Source: JBKECP01 sp047974765 (GTDB taxonomy: Bacteria; Pseudomonadota; Gammaproteobacteria; Pseudomonadales; Halieaceae). Taken from it: a DNA stretch of 64,000 bases. Location of the stretch: contig JBKECP010000036.1 of NCBI GenBank assembly GCA_047974765.1, positions 42,225-106,224 on the forward strand. Reading direction: 5' to 3'. Positions within the stretch are counted from its first letter, which is position 1. Each line of letters starts with the position of its first letter. The notes below the pieces were generated by a model, which searched no databases, was not told the DNA's origin, and was given only the letters and a program-made list of their open reading frames with translations. The position numbers were made by a program, and so were the translations under genes. Below are positions 27,130 to 34,400 of the stretch, in pieces.

Positions 27130-28305
27130 ATGAGCAATGATCCGCGCGATGGCGATAACAACTCCTTTGCTTTCTCCAGAAAGGGTTCACTTTCCGGGCA
27201 CTCAACTACCGGACAGCATGAACACGAAGCCGCAGAACAACGCTCTGATATGGAATACGACACAGACCAGGAAGCAGATGACGACGTCCCAGGTGCTGTC
27301 GGTACTCCCAATATGCTGGAAGAAATGCTCACTCAGGATGATGACGGGCAGAACGGTATATTGGGCAATCGTGAAGAAACAGACCCCGAAGGTGATGATA
27401 TAGATGCCTCTGTGCTGGCAGGTATCAGCGCCATTGCTGTCACCGATCAGCCTGATGAAAAGAGTGAATACCTACCGGATGACTTCGATCCCAATGACGA
27501 TAACGAAGACGAAGACCGGGAAGATACCAGCCATCATTCTGGCGATGCCTCCGAAAATGATCCGGAAGATGAAGCTATCGAAGATGATGGCGAGCCGGAT
27601 AGCGATGATGAGGCCGATGACTATAACGATGACTGGGATGAAGATGACGGCGATGACCTACCCTGGTGGCAAAATCTGCCTATGGGCATGATGCTGGTTG
27701 TCGTTGTTGCGCTGATCCTGCTTTCAATTGGTGGCTTGGGTGTATTGCAGGAGCGCAGTGAATTACGCCGGGAAATTACCGAGTTACGCTCCCGGCTGGC
27801 CGTATCAGTCAGCCCCGAACAGCTGGCTACCGAACGCGATGTACGCCGCAGCTTATCTGAACGGGCCAACCAGCTTTCACAGCAACTTGAAGAAATGCAG
27901 CAGGAAAATACCCGCCTGCGCAACATCATTGACGTGTTGGAGCAACAGGGCCTATCCGCAGCAGGGACTGTCAGTACCACAACAACAGACTCTGCAACGG
28001 CCAGTACATCAACAGCGGTACCCCCCTCCACCCAACCCCCTGTAACGGAGGAGACAGTGGCAGCTACCACCAGCAGTGGTCGCTGGTTCGTCAATTTTGG
28101 CTCCTATAGCCGACGCACACTGGCTGAACACTGGGCAAAACGACTCAAACCCGCAGCTGGCAAGGTTGTCGTCAATGCCATTCCCGGCAGTGACCTTTAC
28201 CGGGTAAGAATAGTGGCGCTACCCAACCGCAGTACAGCCGACTCAGTTGCCAAACACTTGCAGGAGCAATATAACCTGCCACGACTCTGGGTTGGGGAGG
28301 ATTAG
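27130..28305 (+). CDS. membrane-anchored SPOR-domain protein with acidic N-terminal region
   Basis: SPOR domains bind peptidoglycan lacking stem peptides and are typical of cell-division proteins. With the start at ATG 27130 the protein has 391 residues. Residues 1-175 are a very acidic, low-complexity cytoplasmic region (Asp/Glu runs such as EDDGEPDSDDEADDYNDD). One membrane helix follows near 180-205 (MMLVVVVALILLSIGGLGVL), then a coiled coil, a Thr/Ser linker and the SPOR domain near 310-390 (WFVNFGSYSRRTLAEHWAKR). It is a single-pass division-type protein. It lies 91 bases after hexR. Confidence 0.82.
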   Translation: MSNDPRDGDNNSFAFSRKGSLSGHSTTGQHEHEAAEQRSDMEYDTDQEADDDVPGAVGTPNMLEEMLTQDDDGQNGILGNREETDPEGDDIDASVLAGISAIAVTDQPDEKSEYLPDDFDPNDDNEDEDREDTSHHSGDASENDPEDEAIEDDGEPDSDDEADDYNDDWDEDDGDDLPWWQNLPMGMMLVVVVALILLSIGGLGVLQERSELRREITELRSRLAVSVSPEQLATERDVRRSLSERANQLSQQLEEMQQENTRLRNIIDVLEQQGLSAAGTVSTTTTDSATASTSTAVPPSTQPPVTEETVAATTSSGRWFVNFGSYSRRTLAEHWAKRLKPAAGKVVVNAIPGSDLYRVRIVALPNRSTADSVAKHLQEQYNLPRLWVGED

Positions 28306-28317
28306 GCTTAAAGTTCT

Positions 28318-28480
28318 GTTATCAAGCTGGCAATCAGAATACTCGCCCTGAGTATCTTGATTATCGCCCTGTAGCATTGGCGGAATCTGCGAAATTCCTT
28401 GATTTTACAGGGCTTGCCATTGATTTTGTCGACGGCGGCACATCCGCATGCCGCTATCAACCTGCCAATCTATATTGCCG
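28318..28480 (+). repeat. structured repeat, copy B (left part, followed by IS1111-type remnant)
   Basis: It aligns with copies A and C, with the same conserved loop (AATCTGCGAAATTCCTTGAT). The paired stems have changed bases: 28366-28373 with 28406-28413 (GCCCTGTA / TACAGGGC) and the first stem near 28332-28344 with 28350-28362. Copy B differs most in primary sequence yet keeps pairing. Homology to copy A ends at 28480, next to the left end of element B. Confidence 0.72.
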
Positions 28481-28900
28481 ATGAGATGATCTCCTCCCAG
28501 AGGCTTGCCGGGCAAATATGGCCTGGTGATACCGCGAGGGGATACCGCCTTAAGGAAGGTGCTGCCAGGCTATTTAAGCGGGGCCGACAACGGCTTAACC
28601 GAGTGTGCCCGTTGCTATCTGGCTCGCCAGTACGATCGGTTTTTGGCCATTATCGAAGAATTGGCCTGGTATGACAGGGTATTGCGCGAACAGGTCAAAC
28701 CGGTCTGCAGAGAACCTGATTAACTCGGTGGCCCTTGAGGCCGACATGCCAATAAGGACTGCAGGCGGCGAAACTTCATCAAGCCCAGAGGGCCAAGTGA
28801 ATCCCTCATAAACAGGCCGGATTACGACAGCAACCTGTCCCTGACATCGACTGTGCAAGCCTTGCAAACGGGGAGGAGACCATATACGGGTTAATAATTC
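28481..28900 (+). mobile_element. IS1111-type (IS110 family) element B, deleted remnant
   Basis: Bounded by sub-terminal inverted repeats ATGATCTCCTCCC (28486-28498) and GGGAGGAGACCAT (28871-28883), paired at 12 of 13 positions. The left end directly joins a central part of a transposase (28504-28695). The 3' non-coding part (28690-28900) is nearly the same as in element A. Element A keeps the transposase N- and C-termini, and B keeps a central part; the two deletions are complementary. Confidence 0.72.
28504..28695 (+). pseudogene. IS1111-type transposase fragment (central part)
   Basis: The open frame reads YGLVIPRGDTALRKVLPGYL, then ADNGLTECARCYLARQYDRF and EELAWYDRVLREQVK. This corresponds to the segment between the RuvC-like domain and the C-terminal half of IS110/IS1111 transposases (pattern WYD followed by a basic helix). 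It has no start and no C-terminus, and both ends join element ends directly. Not functional. Confidence 0.65.
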
Positions 28901-28975
28901 AGGCGTGGACTTGGCAGTAACATATTGGGCTGTTACTGTCTTGCTTCTCTCTTGGCCGCGCAACAGGATAAGTCG

Positions 28976-29347
28976 ATGAAAAAACTTTCCCTTTTGGTTT
29001 CTTTACTGTTTTGCAGCAATCTGGTTTTTGCGCAATGTAATGCACCCACACAGCCAGAGCTACCCAACGGGGTAAAAGCCACTATGGACGATATGCTCAC
29101 TGGTCAAAAAGCTGTGAAGGCTTTTCAAAGTGCCAATGTCGGCTATATGAAATGCCTGGAAGAGGTTTTTACCAGCGCCGAGGCTCAACTGAAAAAGGGT
29201 GGGCTTGACAAAGATACTGAGGCCAAGGCACAGGCCAGCTATCAGGAAGCTGTCGATGCCTATAATGCGGCTGTCTCTACAGAAGAAGCCATTGCCGGTC
29301 GTTTCAATACCGAAGTACGCGAATACAAGGCCGCCAATCCCAAATAA
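28976..29347 (+). CDS. small secreted protein of unknown function
   Basis: The 123 residues begin with a signal peptide (KKLSLLVSLLFCSNLVFA, likely cut before QCNAPTQPELP). The mature part has two cysteines (QCN near residue 19 and MKCLEEVF near residue 59) and is mostly helical and Ala-, Glu- and Lys-rich (EAKAQASYQEAVDAYNAAVS), so a small periplasmic helical protein is likely. It lies just right of element B and upstream of oxyR (convergent). I chose the ATG at 28976 because it opens the signal peptide. No family recognised. Confidence 0.72.
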   Translation: MKKLSLLVSLLFCSNLVFAQCNAPTQPELPNGVKATMDDMLTGQKAVKAFQSANVGYMKCLEEVFTSAEAQLKKGGLDKDTEAKAQASYQEAVDAYNAAVSTEEAIAGRFNTEVREYKAANPK

Positions 29348-29397
29348 TGATGGTCGGCCTGCAATAGCATTTACCTGTCGACACTGGTCTATATTGT

Positions 29398-30321
29398 TTA
29401 TCCTGTTTGTTTTTTCTGATCATCTGCAAACAGCAATAATTGTGCCCTGAACAGACGCTTCAGATGTTCAATATCTGCCACACTGGCGTAATTCAAACGG
29501 GTAATAAATGCAATGCTCCGATGTGGTCCCGGCTCGGCCAAAGGTACAGCCACCAGTTCGGAACTACCAGCGAGCAGTTGCTGTAGCGCCATCTGCGGCA
29601 CCAAAGTAGAGCCCATTTTGCCTGCGACCATTTGAATCAGTGTATAGAGACTGGCGCCCTCCAGTGAGCGATCCAGCTCCGAAGGTGGCAGACGACAGGC
29701 AGCCAATGCGTGATCTTTCAGGCAGTGCCCATCGCGAAGTAACAGTAAATCTGCATTTTCAAGTTGGTTAGCGCTCACTGACTTTGATTTGGCGAGCACA
29801 TTTTCCCGGTGGCTGACCAAACATAGATTTTCATCCCAGAAACTAAAAGCATGTAAACCTTCGATGGCATAGGGCAGCGCCAGCACAGCTGTATCCAGTT
29901 CACCGTCACGCACTTTCTGAACCAATATCTGTGAGCGCTCTTCAACGATGGTCAATTTAAAATCGGGGTGAGCCGCACGTACAGCCGGCAGAACTTTGGG
30001 CAGCAGGTAGGGACCAATAGTCGGTATGACGCCAATTGACATTGGATAACTCAGTGGCTGCTGATGCTGATGGCTGATTTGCAGCAGGTTATCCATCTCC
30101 AGTTTGATAGTGCGCGCCTTGGCCACTATCTGTCGTCCCACCGGTGTTACCAATACCCGCTTATTATCCCGCTCAAAAAGCTGCACACCGAGCTGGCTTT
30201 CCAGCTCGGCAATGCCGGTACTCAAGGCTGACTGGGAAACAGAGCAAAGTTCAGCCGCCCGTTTGAAATGCAGGGTTTCAGCCACAGCCAGCGCATAGCG
30301 AAGTTGCTTAAAAGACAACAT
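29398..30321 (-). CDS. oxyR: hydrogen peroxide sensing regulator OxyR (LysR family)
   Basis: OxyR is activated when peroxide forms a disulfide between Cys199 and Cys208. The 307 residues have the LysR helix-turn-helix (about 18-60, HFKRAAELCSVSQSALSTGI) and an effector domain with LRDGHCLKDHALAACRL, in which two cysteines are 9 positions apart, as in E. coli OxyR. It is divergent from ahpC, its usual target, and a candidate operator lies at 30352-30368. The full peroxide defence of this stretch (oxyR, ahpC, ahpF) is intact. Confidence 0.95.
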   Translation of the reverse strand: MLSFKQLRYALAVAETLHFKRAAELCSVSQSALSTGIAELESQLGVQLFERDNKRVLVTPVGRQIVAKARTIKLEMDNLLQISHQHQQPLSYPMSIGVIPTIGPYLLPKVLPAVRAAHPDFKLTIVEERSQILVQKVRDGELDTAVLALPYAIEGLHAFSFWDENLCLVSHRENVLAKSKSVSANQLENADLLLLRDGHCLKDHALAACRLPPSELDRSLEGASLYTLIQMVAGKMGSTLVPQMALQQLLAGSSELVAVPLAEPGPHRSIAFITRLNYASVADIEHLKRLFRAQLLLFADDQKKQTG

Positions 30322-30351
30322 GGTTTCAGCCTTGATGGATATTTAGTTTTT

Positions 30352-30368
30352 TAGAATGACACATTCTA
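30352..30368. promoter_or_regulatory. candidate operator between oxyR and ahpC
   Basis: A perfect inverted repeat TAGAATG-ACA-CATTCTA (7-base arms, 3-base centre) in the 162-base gap between oxyR and ahpC. It fits the short dyads LysR-type proteins use, but does not match the full four-part OxyR consensus, so assignment to OxyR is inference from position. Confidence 0.4.
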
Positions 30369-30483
30369 TTTAATTCACTTTATTCAATCAAAGATAGAGC
30401 GGACCATAGCGCCATGGTTGAGATCGGCTGTATCTACTTGCAGTGACTCAGCACCATTCAAGCAAATCAAGAGGAAAGTAAGC

Positions 30484-31047
30484 ATGGCCAATATCAATCA
30501 AACAATTCCTGAGTTTAAAGCACAGGCCTTTCACAAAGGTGAATTCAAGACCATTACCTCCGAGGATGTAAAAGGCAAGTGGTCCATCTTTTTGTTCTAT
30601 CCGGCCGACTTCACTTTTGTCTGCCCTACTGAACTTGAAGATATGGCCAGGCACTACGAAGAGTTGCAGGGTCTGGATGTTGAAGTTTACTCAGTATCCA
30701 CCGACACCCATTTTTCACACAAGGCGTGGCACGACAGCAGCGAAGCCATTGGCAAAATCAACTACCCGATGCTAGGCGACCCCACCGGTGCACTGACCCG
30801 CGGTTTTGGCGTAATGATTGAAGAAGACGGGCTGGCAATGCGTGGCACCTTCCTGGCAGATCCCGATGGCATTATTCAGGTAGCAGAAATTCACGCTGGC
30901 GGTATTGGCCGCTCCGCCAAGGACATGGTTCGCAAGGTAAAAGCCGCCCAATATGTGCGTGAACACGATGGAGAAGTCTGTCCCGCTGCCTGGGAACAGG
31001 GTGAAGAAACTCTCACGCCCAGTCTGGATCTGGTTGGCAAAATCTAA
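30484..31047 (+). CDS. ahpC: alkyl hydroperoxide reductase peroxiredoxin subunit
   Basis: AhpC reduces hydrogen peroxide and organic hydroperoxides and is recharged by AhpF. The 187 residues match the family length. The peroxidatic cysteine is in FYPADFTFVCPTELED (about residue 47), and the resolving cysteine in GEVCPAAWEQGEETL (about 166). I used ATG 30484, preceded by AGAGGA, because it gives MANINQTIPEF; the open frame from 30418 is longer than the family. It is transcribed away from oxyR. A hairpin separates it from ahpF. Confidence 0.97.
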   Translation: MANINQTIPEFKAQAFHKGEFKTITSEDVKGKWSIFLFYPADFTFVCPTELEDMARHYEELQGLDVEVYSVSTDTHFSHKAWHDSSEAIGKINYPMLGDPTGALTRGFGVMIEEDGLAMRGTFLADPDGIIQVAEIHAGGIGRSAKDMVRKVKAAQYVREHDGEVCPAAWEQGEETLTPSLDLVGKI

Positions 31048-31057
31048 ACAAGGTTGA

Positions 31058-31087
31058 TGCCGCGCGCGGGCAAGCCCCCGCGCGGCA
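31058..31087 (+). promoter_or_regulatory. GC-rich hairpin between ahpC and ahpF
   Basis: A 13-base-pair stem (31058-31070 with 31075-31087, one mismatch) with a CAAG loop lies in the 71-base gap. It has no U run, so it probably works as a transcript-end protector or partial attenuator that makes ahpC more abundant than ahpF. Inferred from position. Confidence 0.55.
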
Positions 31088-31118
31088 GAATATTTCATCC
31101 ATCCAAGGAAGCAGAATC

Positions 31119-32708
31119 ATGCTCAACAACGATATTCTCCAGACCCTACGTGGCTATATGGAAAAGCTGGAGCAGCCAGTTACACTGGTTCTGCAAACCG
31201 GCGAGCACACAAAACATGCAGAACTGACACAATTCCTTGAACAGTTTGCATCCGTCTCTAACAAACTTTCACTGGAGCTGCGCGACACCCACGGCATACT
31301 GCGCAGCCCGCTCAGCTTCACCCTGGAAGTGGCCAACCAGCCGACCGGTATTATTTTTTCCGGCATCCCGGGTGGCCACGAATTTAATTCTCTGGTGTTG
31401 GCAGTCTTGCACAGCGGTGGTGTAGCCCTGAAATTGGACGACAGTCTGCAATCACTATTACGCCGCGTTGTCGAGCCGCTCAACTTTGAGGTATTTGTCT
31501 CTCTGAGCTGCCACAACTGCCCCGACATAGTACAGGCACTGAACCAGTTTGCTTTAGTTAATACACATATCAGCACCGAAATGCTCGATGGTGGTCTCTA
31601 CCCCGAAGAGATCGAGGCGCGCAATATTCAGGGTGTGCCCGCTGTTTTTCTCAATGGCAAACCTTTCGCCAATGGCAAAATCGATACCGCTCAACTGCTG
31701 GATAAACTGATCGAACGCTTTCCCGAGCTGGCTCAGGCAGCACCGGAAGAAATCAGCCAGCGCCTGCCATTGCAGGATGTCACCGTCATCGGTGGCGGCC
31801 CGGCCGGGGTGGCAGCCGCCATCTATGCCGCCCGTAAAGGCTTGGCAGTGACCATCGTGGCCGATCGCATCGGCGGTCAGGTAAAGGACACCATGGGCAT
31901 CGAAAACCTGATTTCCATACCCAAAACCACAGGCCCGGAACTGGCTGGCGCTTTGCAAAACCACCTGGATGACTATGACATCACTGTCCGCGAGCACCTG
32001 CGTGTCGAGCAGATCACAGCCACTGATATCAAGCACCTGCAATTATCGTCCGGTGAACAAATTCAGACCCGCACTCTGATTATTGCCACCGGTGCCAAAT
32101 GGCGTGAGCTGGGCATCCCCGGTGAGCAGGAAAATATCGGCAGCGGCGTAGCCTATTGCCCTCACTGCGATGGCCCCTTTTTTAAAGGTAAAGACGTAGC
32201 AGTTATTGGTGGTGGCAATTCCGGTATTGAGGCTGCGCTGGATTTGGCGGGTATTGTTAAATCAGTAACTGTCTACGAATTCCTGCCAGAACTGAAAGCC
32301 GACCAGGTACTTGTCAGGCAGGCCGAAGCCAGGAACAACATTCATATTCGCAAGCATGTTGCCACTAAAGAAGTATTGGCTAAGGGCGGTAAAGTGCGAG
32401 CCCTTGTCTATGAGAATCGCACCAGTGGTGAGTTGCAAGAGCAGGAGCTGGCCGGTGTATTTGTCCAGATTGGTCTGGTACCCAACAGTGCTTTTCTTAA
32501 AGGTGTAGTCGATATGACACCCTATGGTGAAGTCATTATCAACGAGCGTGGCGAAACCAGCGCCGAGGGTATCTACGCCTGTGGTGATGTAAGCACTGTC
32601 CCCTACAAGCAAATTGTAATTGCCATGGGCGAAGGTGCCAAAGCGGCTCTTTCGGCCTTTGACTATCTGCTTAAGCAGCCAGTGATGAGTGAAAATAAAG
32701 CAGCCTGA
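31119..32708 (+). CDS. ahpF: alkyl hydroperoxide reductase flavoprotein subunit
   Basis: AhpF passes electrons from NADH through FAD and two redox disulfides to AhpC. The 529 residues show an N-terminal double thioredoxin-like domain with the CxxC centre SLSCHNCPDIVQ (about 128-139). The thioredoxin-reductase-like part starts near 210 with VTVIGGGPAGVAAAIYAARK (FAD), the second disulfide CPHCDGPFFKG near 348, VAVIGGGNSGIEAALDLAG (NADH) and the FAD-binding GIYACGDVSTVPYKQIVIAM near 490. It ends at a strong terminator at 32742. Confidence 0.97.
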   Translation: MLNNDILQTLRGYMEKLEQPVTLVLQTGEHTKHAELTQFLEQFASVSNKLSLELRDTHGILRSPLSFTLEVANQPTGIIFSGIPGGHEFNSLVLAVLHSGGVALKLDDSLQSLLRRVVEPLNFEVFVSLSCHNCPDIVQALNQFALVNTHISTEMLDGGLYPEEIEARNIQGVPAVFLNGKPFANGKIDTAQLLDKLIERFPELAQAAPEEISQRLPLQDVTVIGGGPAGVAAAIYAARKGLAVTIVADRIGGQVKDTMGIENLISIPKTTGPELAGALQNHLDDYDITVREHLRVEQITATDIKHLQLSSGEQIQTRTLIIATGAKWRELGIPGEQENIGSGVAYCPHCDGPFFKGKDVAVIGGGNSGIEAALDLAGIVKSVTVYEFLPELKADQVLVRQAEARNNIHIRKHVATKEVLAKGGKVRALVYENRTSGELQEQELAGVFVQIGLVPNSAFLKGVVDMTPYGEVIINERGETSAEGIYACGDVSTVPYKQIVIAMGEGAKAALSAFDYLLKQPVMSENKAA

Positions 32709-32741
32709 ATCAGAGTACACAAACTATACAATCCCCTACCT

Positions 32742-32766
32742 TACCCCGCTTCGGCGGGGTTTTTTA
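32742..32766 (+). terminator. rho-independent terminator after ahpF
   Basis: ACCCCGC-TTCG-GCGGGGT hairpin with a stable UUCG loop followed by TTTTTTA. It ends the ahpCF operon and insulates the molybdate-transport genes that follow. Confidence 0.92.
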
Positions 32767-32836
32767 CAACACTTGCATAGCATGACCAGACAAACCCCAC
32801 CCTATGCAGGATGATATTCTGCCAGGCTCCGGGTTT

Positions 32837-32852
32837 TACCTCCTTGGAAGTA
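32837..32852. promoter_or_regulatory. NarL-type 7-2-7 site upstream of modABC
   Basis: TACCTCC-TT-GGAAGTA: two heptamers facing each other with a two-base gap, as NarL sites are arranged. Each half fits the TACYYMT consensus at six of seven positions. It lies 64 bases before the modA start. Confidence 0.5.
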
Positions 32853-32915
32853 TCGTAGACGCAACAGGGGTATGAGATGATGGCCATTCACACCACGAAG
32901 GGTAGGGTAAAAAAG

Positions 32916-33668
32916 ATGATGTTTCGTAAATTCAGTGCCATTGTATTGGTGTTCAGTTATTGTCTGTCAGCCGCCGCTGAAACACTCACTGTCGGCGTGG
33001 CTGCCAATTTTTTTGAGACGGCCCGCTCTCTGGAACCCGCTTTTGAGGCCGATAGCGGTATTGAGCTGAAACTGATCAGCGGTTCCTCCGGTAAACTGTT
33101 TGCCCAAATCAGTAACGGTGCAAAAATTGATGTTTTTCTATCGGCTGATACGGCCAAACCACAAGCGCTGATCGATCAGGGGCTGGCTGCTGCCGACAGC
33201 TACCATATTTACGCCCAGGGCCGGTTGGCATTGTATTCCAGCCGTTTTGTCATCCCCCATAACCTTGGCAGTTTTTTGATGTCAGAAAAACTACGGGTAC
33301 TGTCTTTGGCCAACCCCGAACTGGCACCCTATGGTCTGGCTGCCAGACAGGTGCTGACGGCATTGAAGGTGGAAAAACAGGCCTGGCAGACTTGGTTATC
33401 AGCCGAAAATATTGCCCACGCTCTGCTCTATGTTGATACCGGCAATGCCGATGCCGGTTTTGTCGCTTATTCCATGCTCGTCAGCCGCAATCTGGTACGC
33501 GAAGAGCATGTCCGTCTCATCGATGAGCACCTGCATAAACCGATCGAGCAGGCCATGGTAATTACCCGCGAAGGCGAGGCAGCCCGCCGCTGGCTGGCTT
33601 TTTTGCAAAGCGAAGAAGCTCGCCGGGTCATTGTACAAGCAGGTTATGGTCTGCCTGAAAAGCCCTGA
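32916..33668 (+). CDS. modA: molybdate ABC transporter substrate-binding protein
   Basis: ModA binds molybdate in the periplasm. The chosen ATG gives 250 residues with a signal peptide (AIVLVFSYCLSAAAETLTVG, cut after AAA). The mature part carries the family oxyanion-binding motifs VGVAANFFETARSLEP (about 25-40), LISGSSGKLFAQI (about 54-66, with the Ser-Ser pair that binds the anion), IDVFLSADTAKP (about 71-82), LLYVDTGNADAGFVAYS near 179-195, and the end VIVQAGYGLPEKP. Start 32916 follows GGGTAAAAAAG; the frame upstream is longer but not typical. It leads modABC. Confidence 0.95.
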   Translation: MMFRKFSAIVLVFSYCLSAAAETLTVGVAANFFETARSLEPAFEADSGIELKLISGSSGKLFAQISNGAKIDVFLSADTAKPQALIDQGLAAADSYHIYAQGRLALYSSRFVIPHNLGSFLMSEKLRVLSLANPELAPYGLAARQVLTALKVEKQAWQTWLSAENIAHALLYVDTGNADAGFVAYSMLVSRNLVREEHVRLIDEHLHKPIEQAMVITREGEAARRWLAFLQSEEARRVIVQAGYGLPEKP

Positions 33669-33686
33669 TAGCAGGTAAAAACACCC

Positions 33687-34400
33687 TTGAGTATTGATAC
33701 GGAAAGCCTCACAGCTATCTGGCTGACACTTCGCCTGGCCACGACGGCAACCCTGTTACTGCTTTTAATATGTACTCCACTAGCGCTTTGGCTGGCCAAC
33801 ACCCGCAGCCGCTGGCGTGGTGTTGTATCAGCACTGACCTCCCTGCCACTGGTGCTGCCACCGACTGTGTTGGGGTTTTATTTGCTGGTTGCCATGGGAC
33901 CAAAAGGCCCGATTGGTGCGCTGACCGAGTTTTTTGGCATCGGCCTGTTGCCGTTCACTTTTGGCGGTCTGGTAATCGGCTCGATGCTCTATTCACTGCC
34001 GTTTGTCGTGCAGCCTATTCAAAACGCTATTGAAGGCCTGGGACGACGCCCGCTGGAGGTTGCGGCGACACTGGGCGCCTCGCCTGTACGCTGTTTTTTC
34101 AGTGTACTGCTACCCCAGGCCCGCAGTGGATTTATTGCTGCCACTGTACTTGGTTTTGCACACACCGTTGGGGAGTTTGGTGTTATTTTAATGATTGGCG
34201 GCAATATTCCCGATGAAACCCGGGTGGTCTCCATTCAGATTTATGACTATGTTGAGCTGATGAATTACCATCAGGCCCATGCATTATCAGCAGGTATGCT
34301 GATTTTTTCCTTCCTTGTATTGTTCACGCTGTACAGCCTGCAACCGACAGGCGGCTTCATGCGTACCACTAAACGAAGTGCCAATCGTGCTGAACGCTGA
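33687..34400 (+). CDS. modB: molybdate ABC transporter permease
   Basis: ModB is the membrane channel of the molybdate transporter. The 237 residues show about five to six membrane segments and the permease signature LGRRPLEVAATLGASPVRCF (the EAA-type loop, about 118-137), followed by HTVGEFGVILMIGGNIPDET, which is typical of ModB. The start codon is TTG at 33687, 18 bases after modA. Its stop lies inside the start region of modC, which points to coupled translation. Confidence 0.93.
   Translation: MSIDTESLTAIWLTLRLATTATLLLLLICTPLALWLANTRSRWRGVVSALTSLPLVLPPTVLGFYLLVAMGPKGPIGALTEFFGIGLLPFTFGGLVIGSMLYSLPFVVQPIQNAIEGLGRRPLEVAATLGASPVRCFFSVLLPQARSGFIAATVLGFAHTVGEFGVILMIGGNIPDETRVVSIQIYDYVELMNYHQAHALSAGMLIFSFLVLFTLYSLQPTGGFMRTTKRSANRAER

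Noticed and set aside
14267..28480. Structured repeats as REP or CRISPR elements
   Set aside because: They are about 160 bases, few, widely spaced and not in an array, so they are not CRISPR; they are longer than ordinary REP elements.
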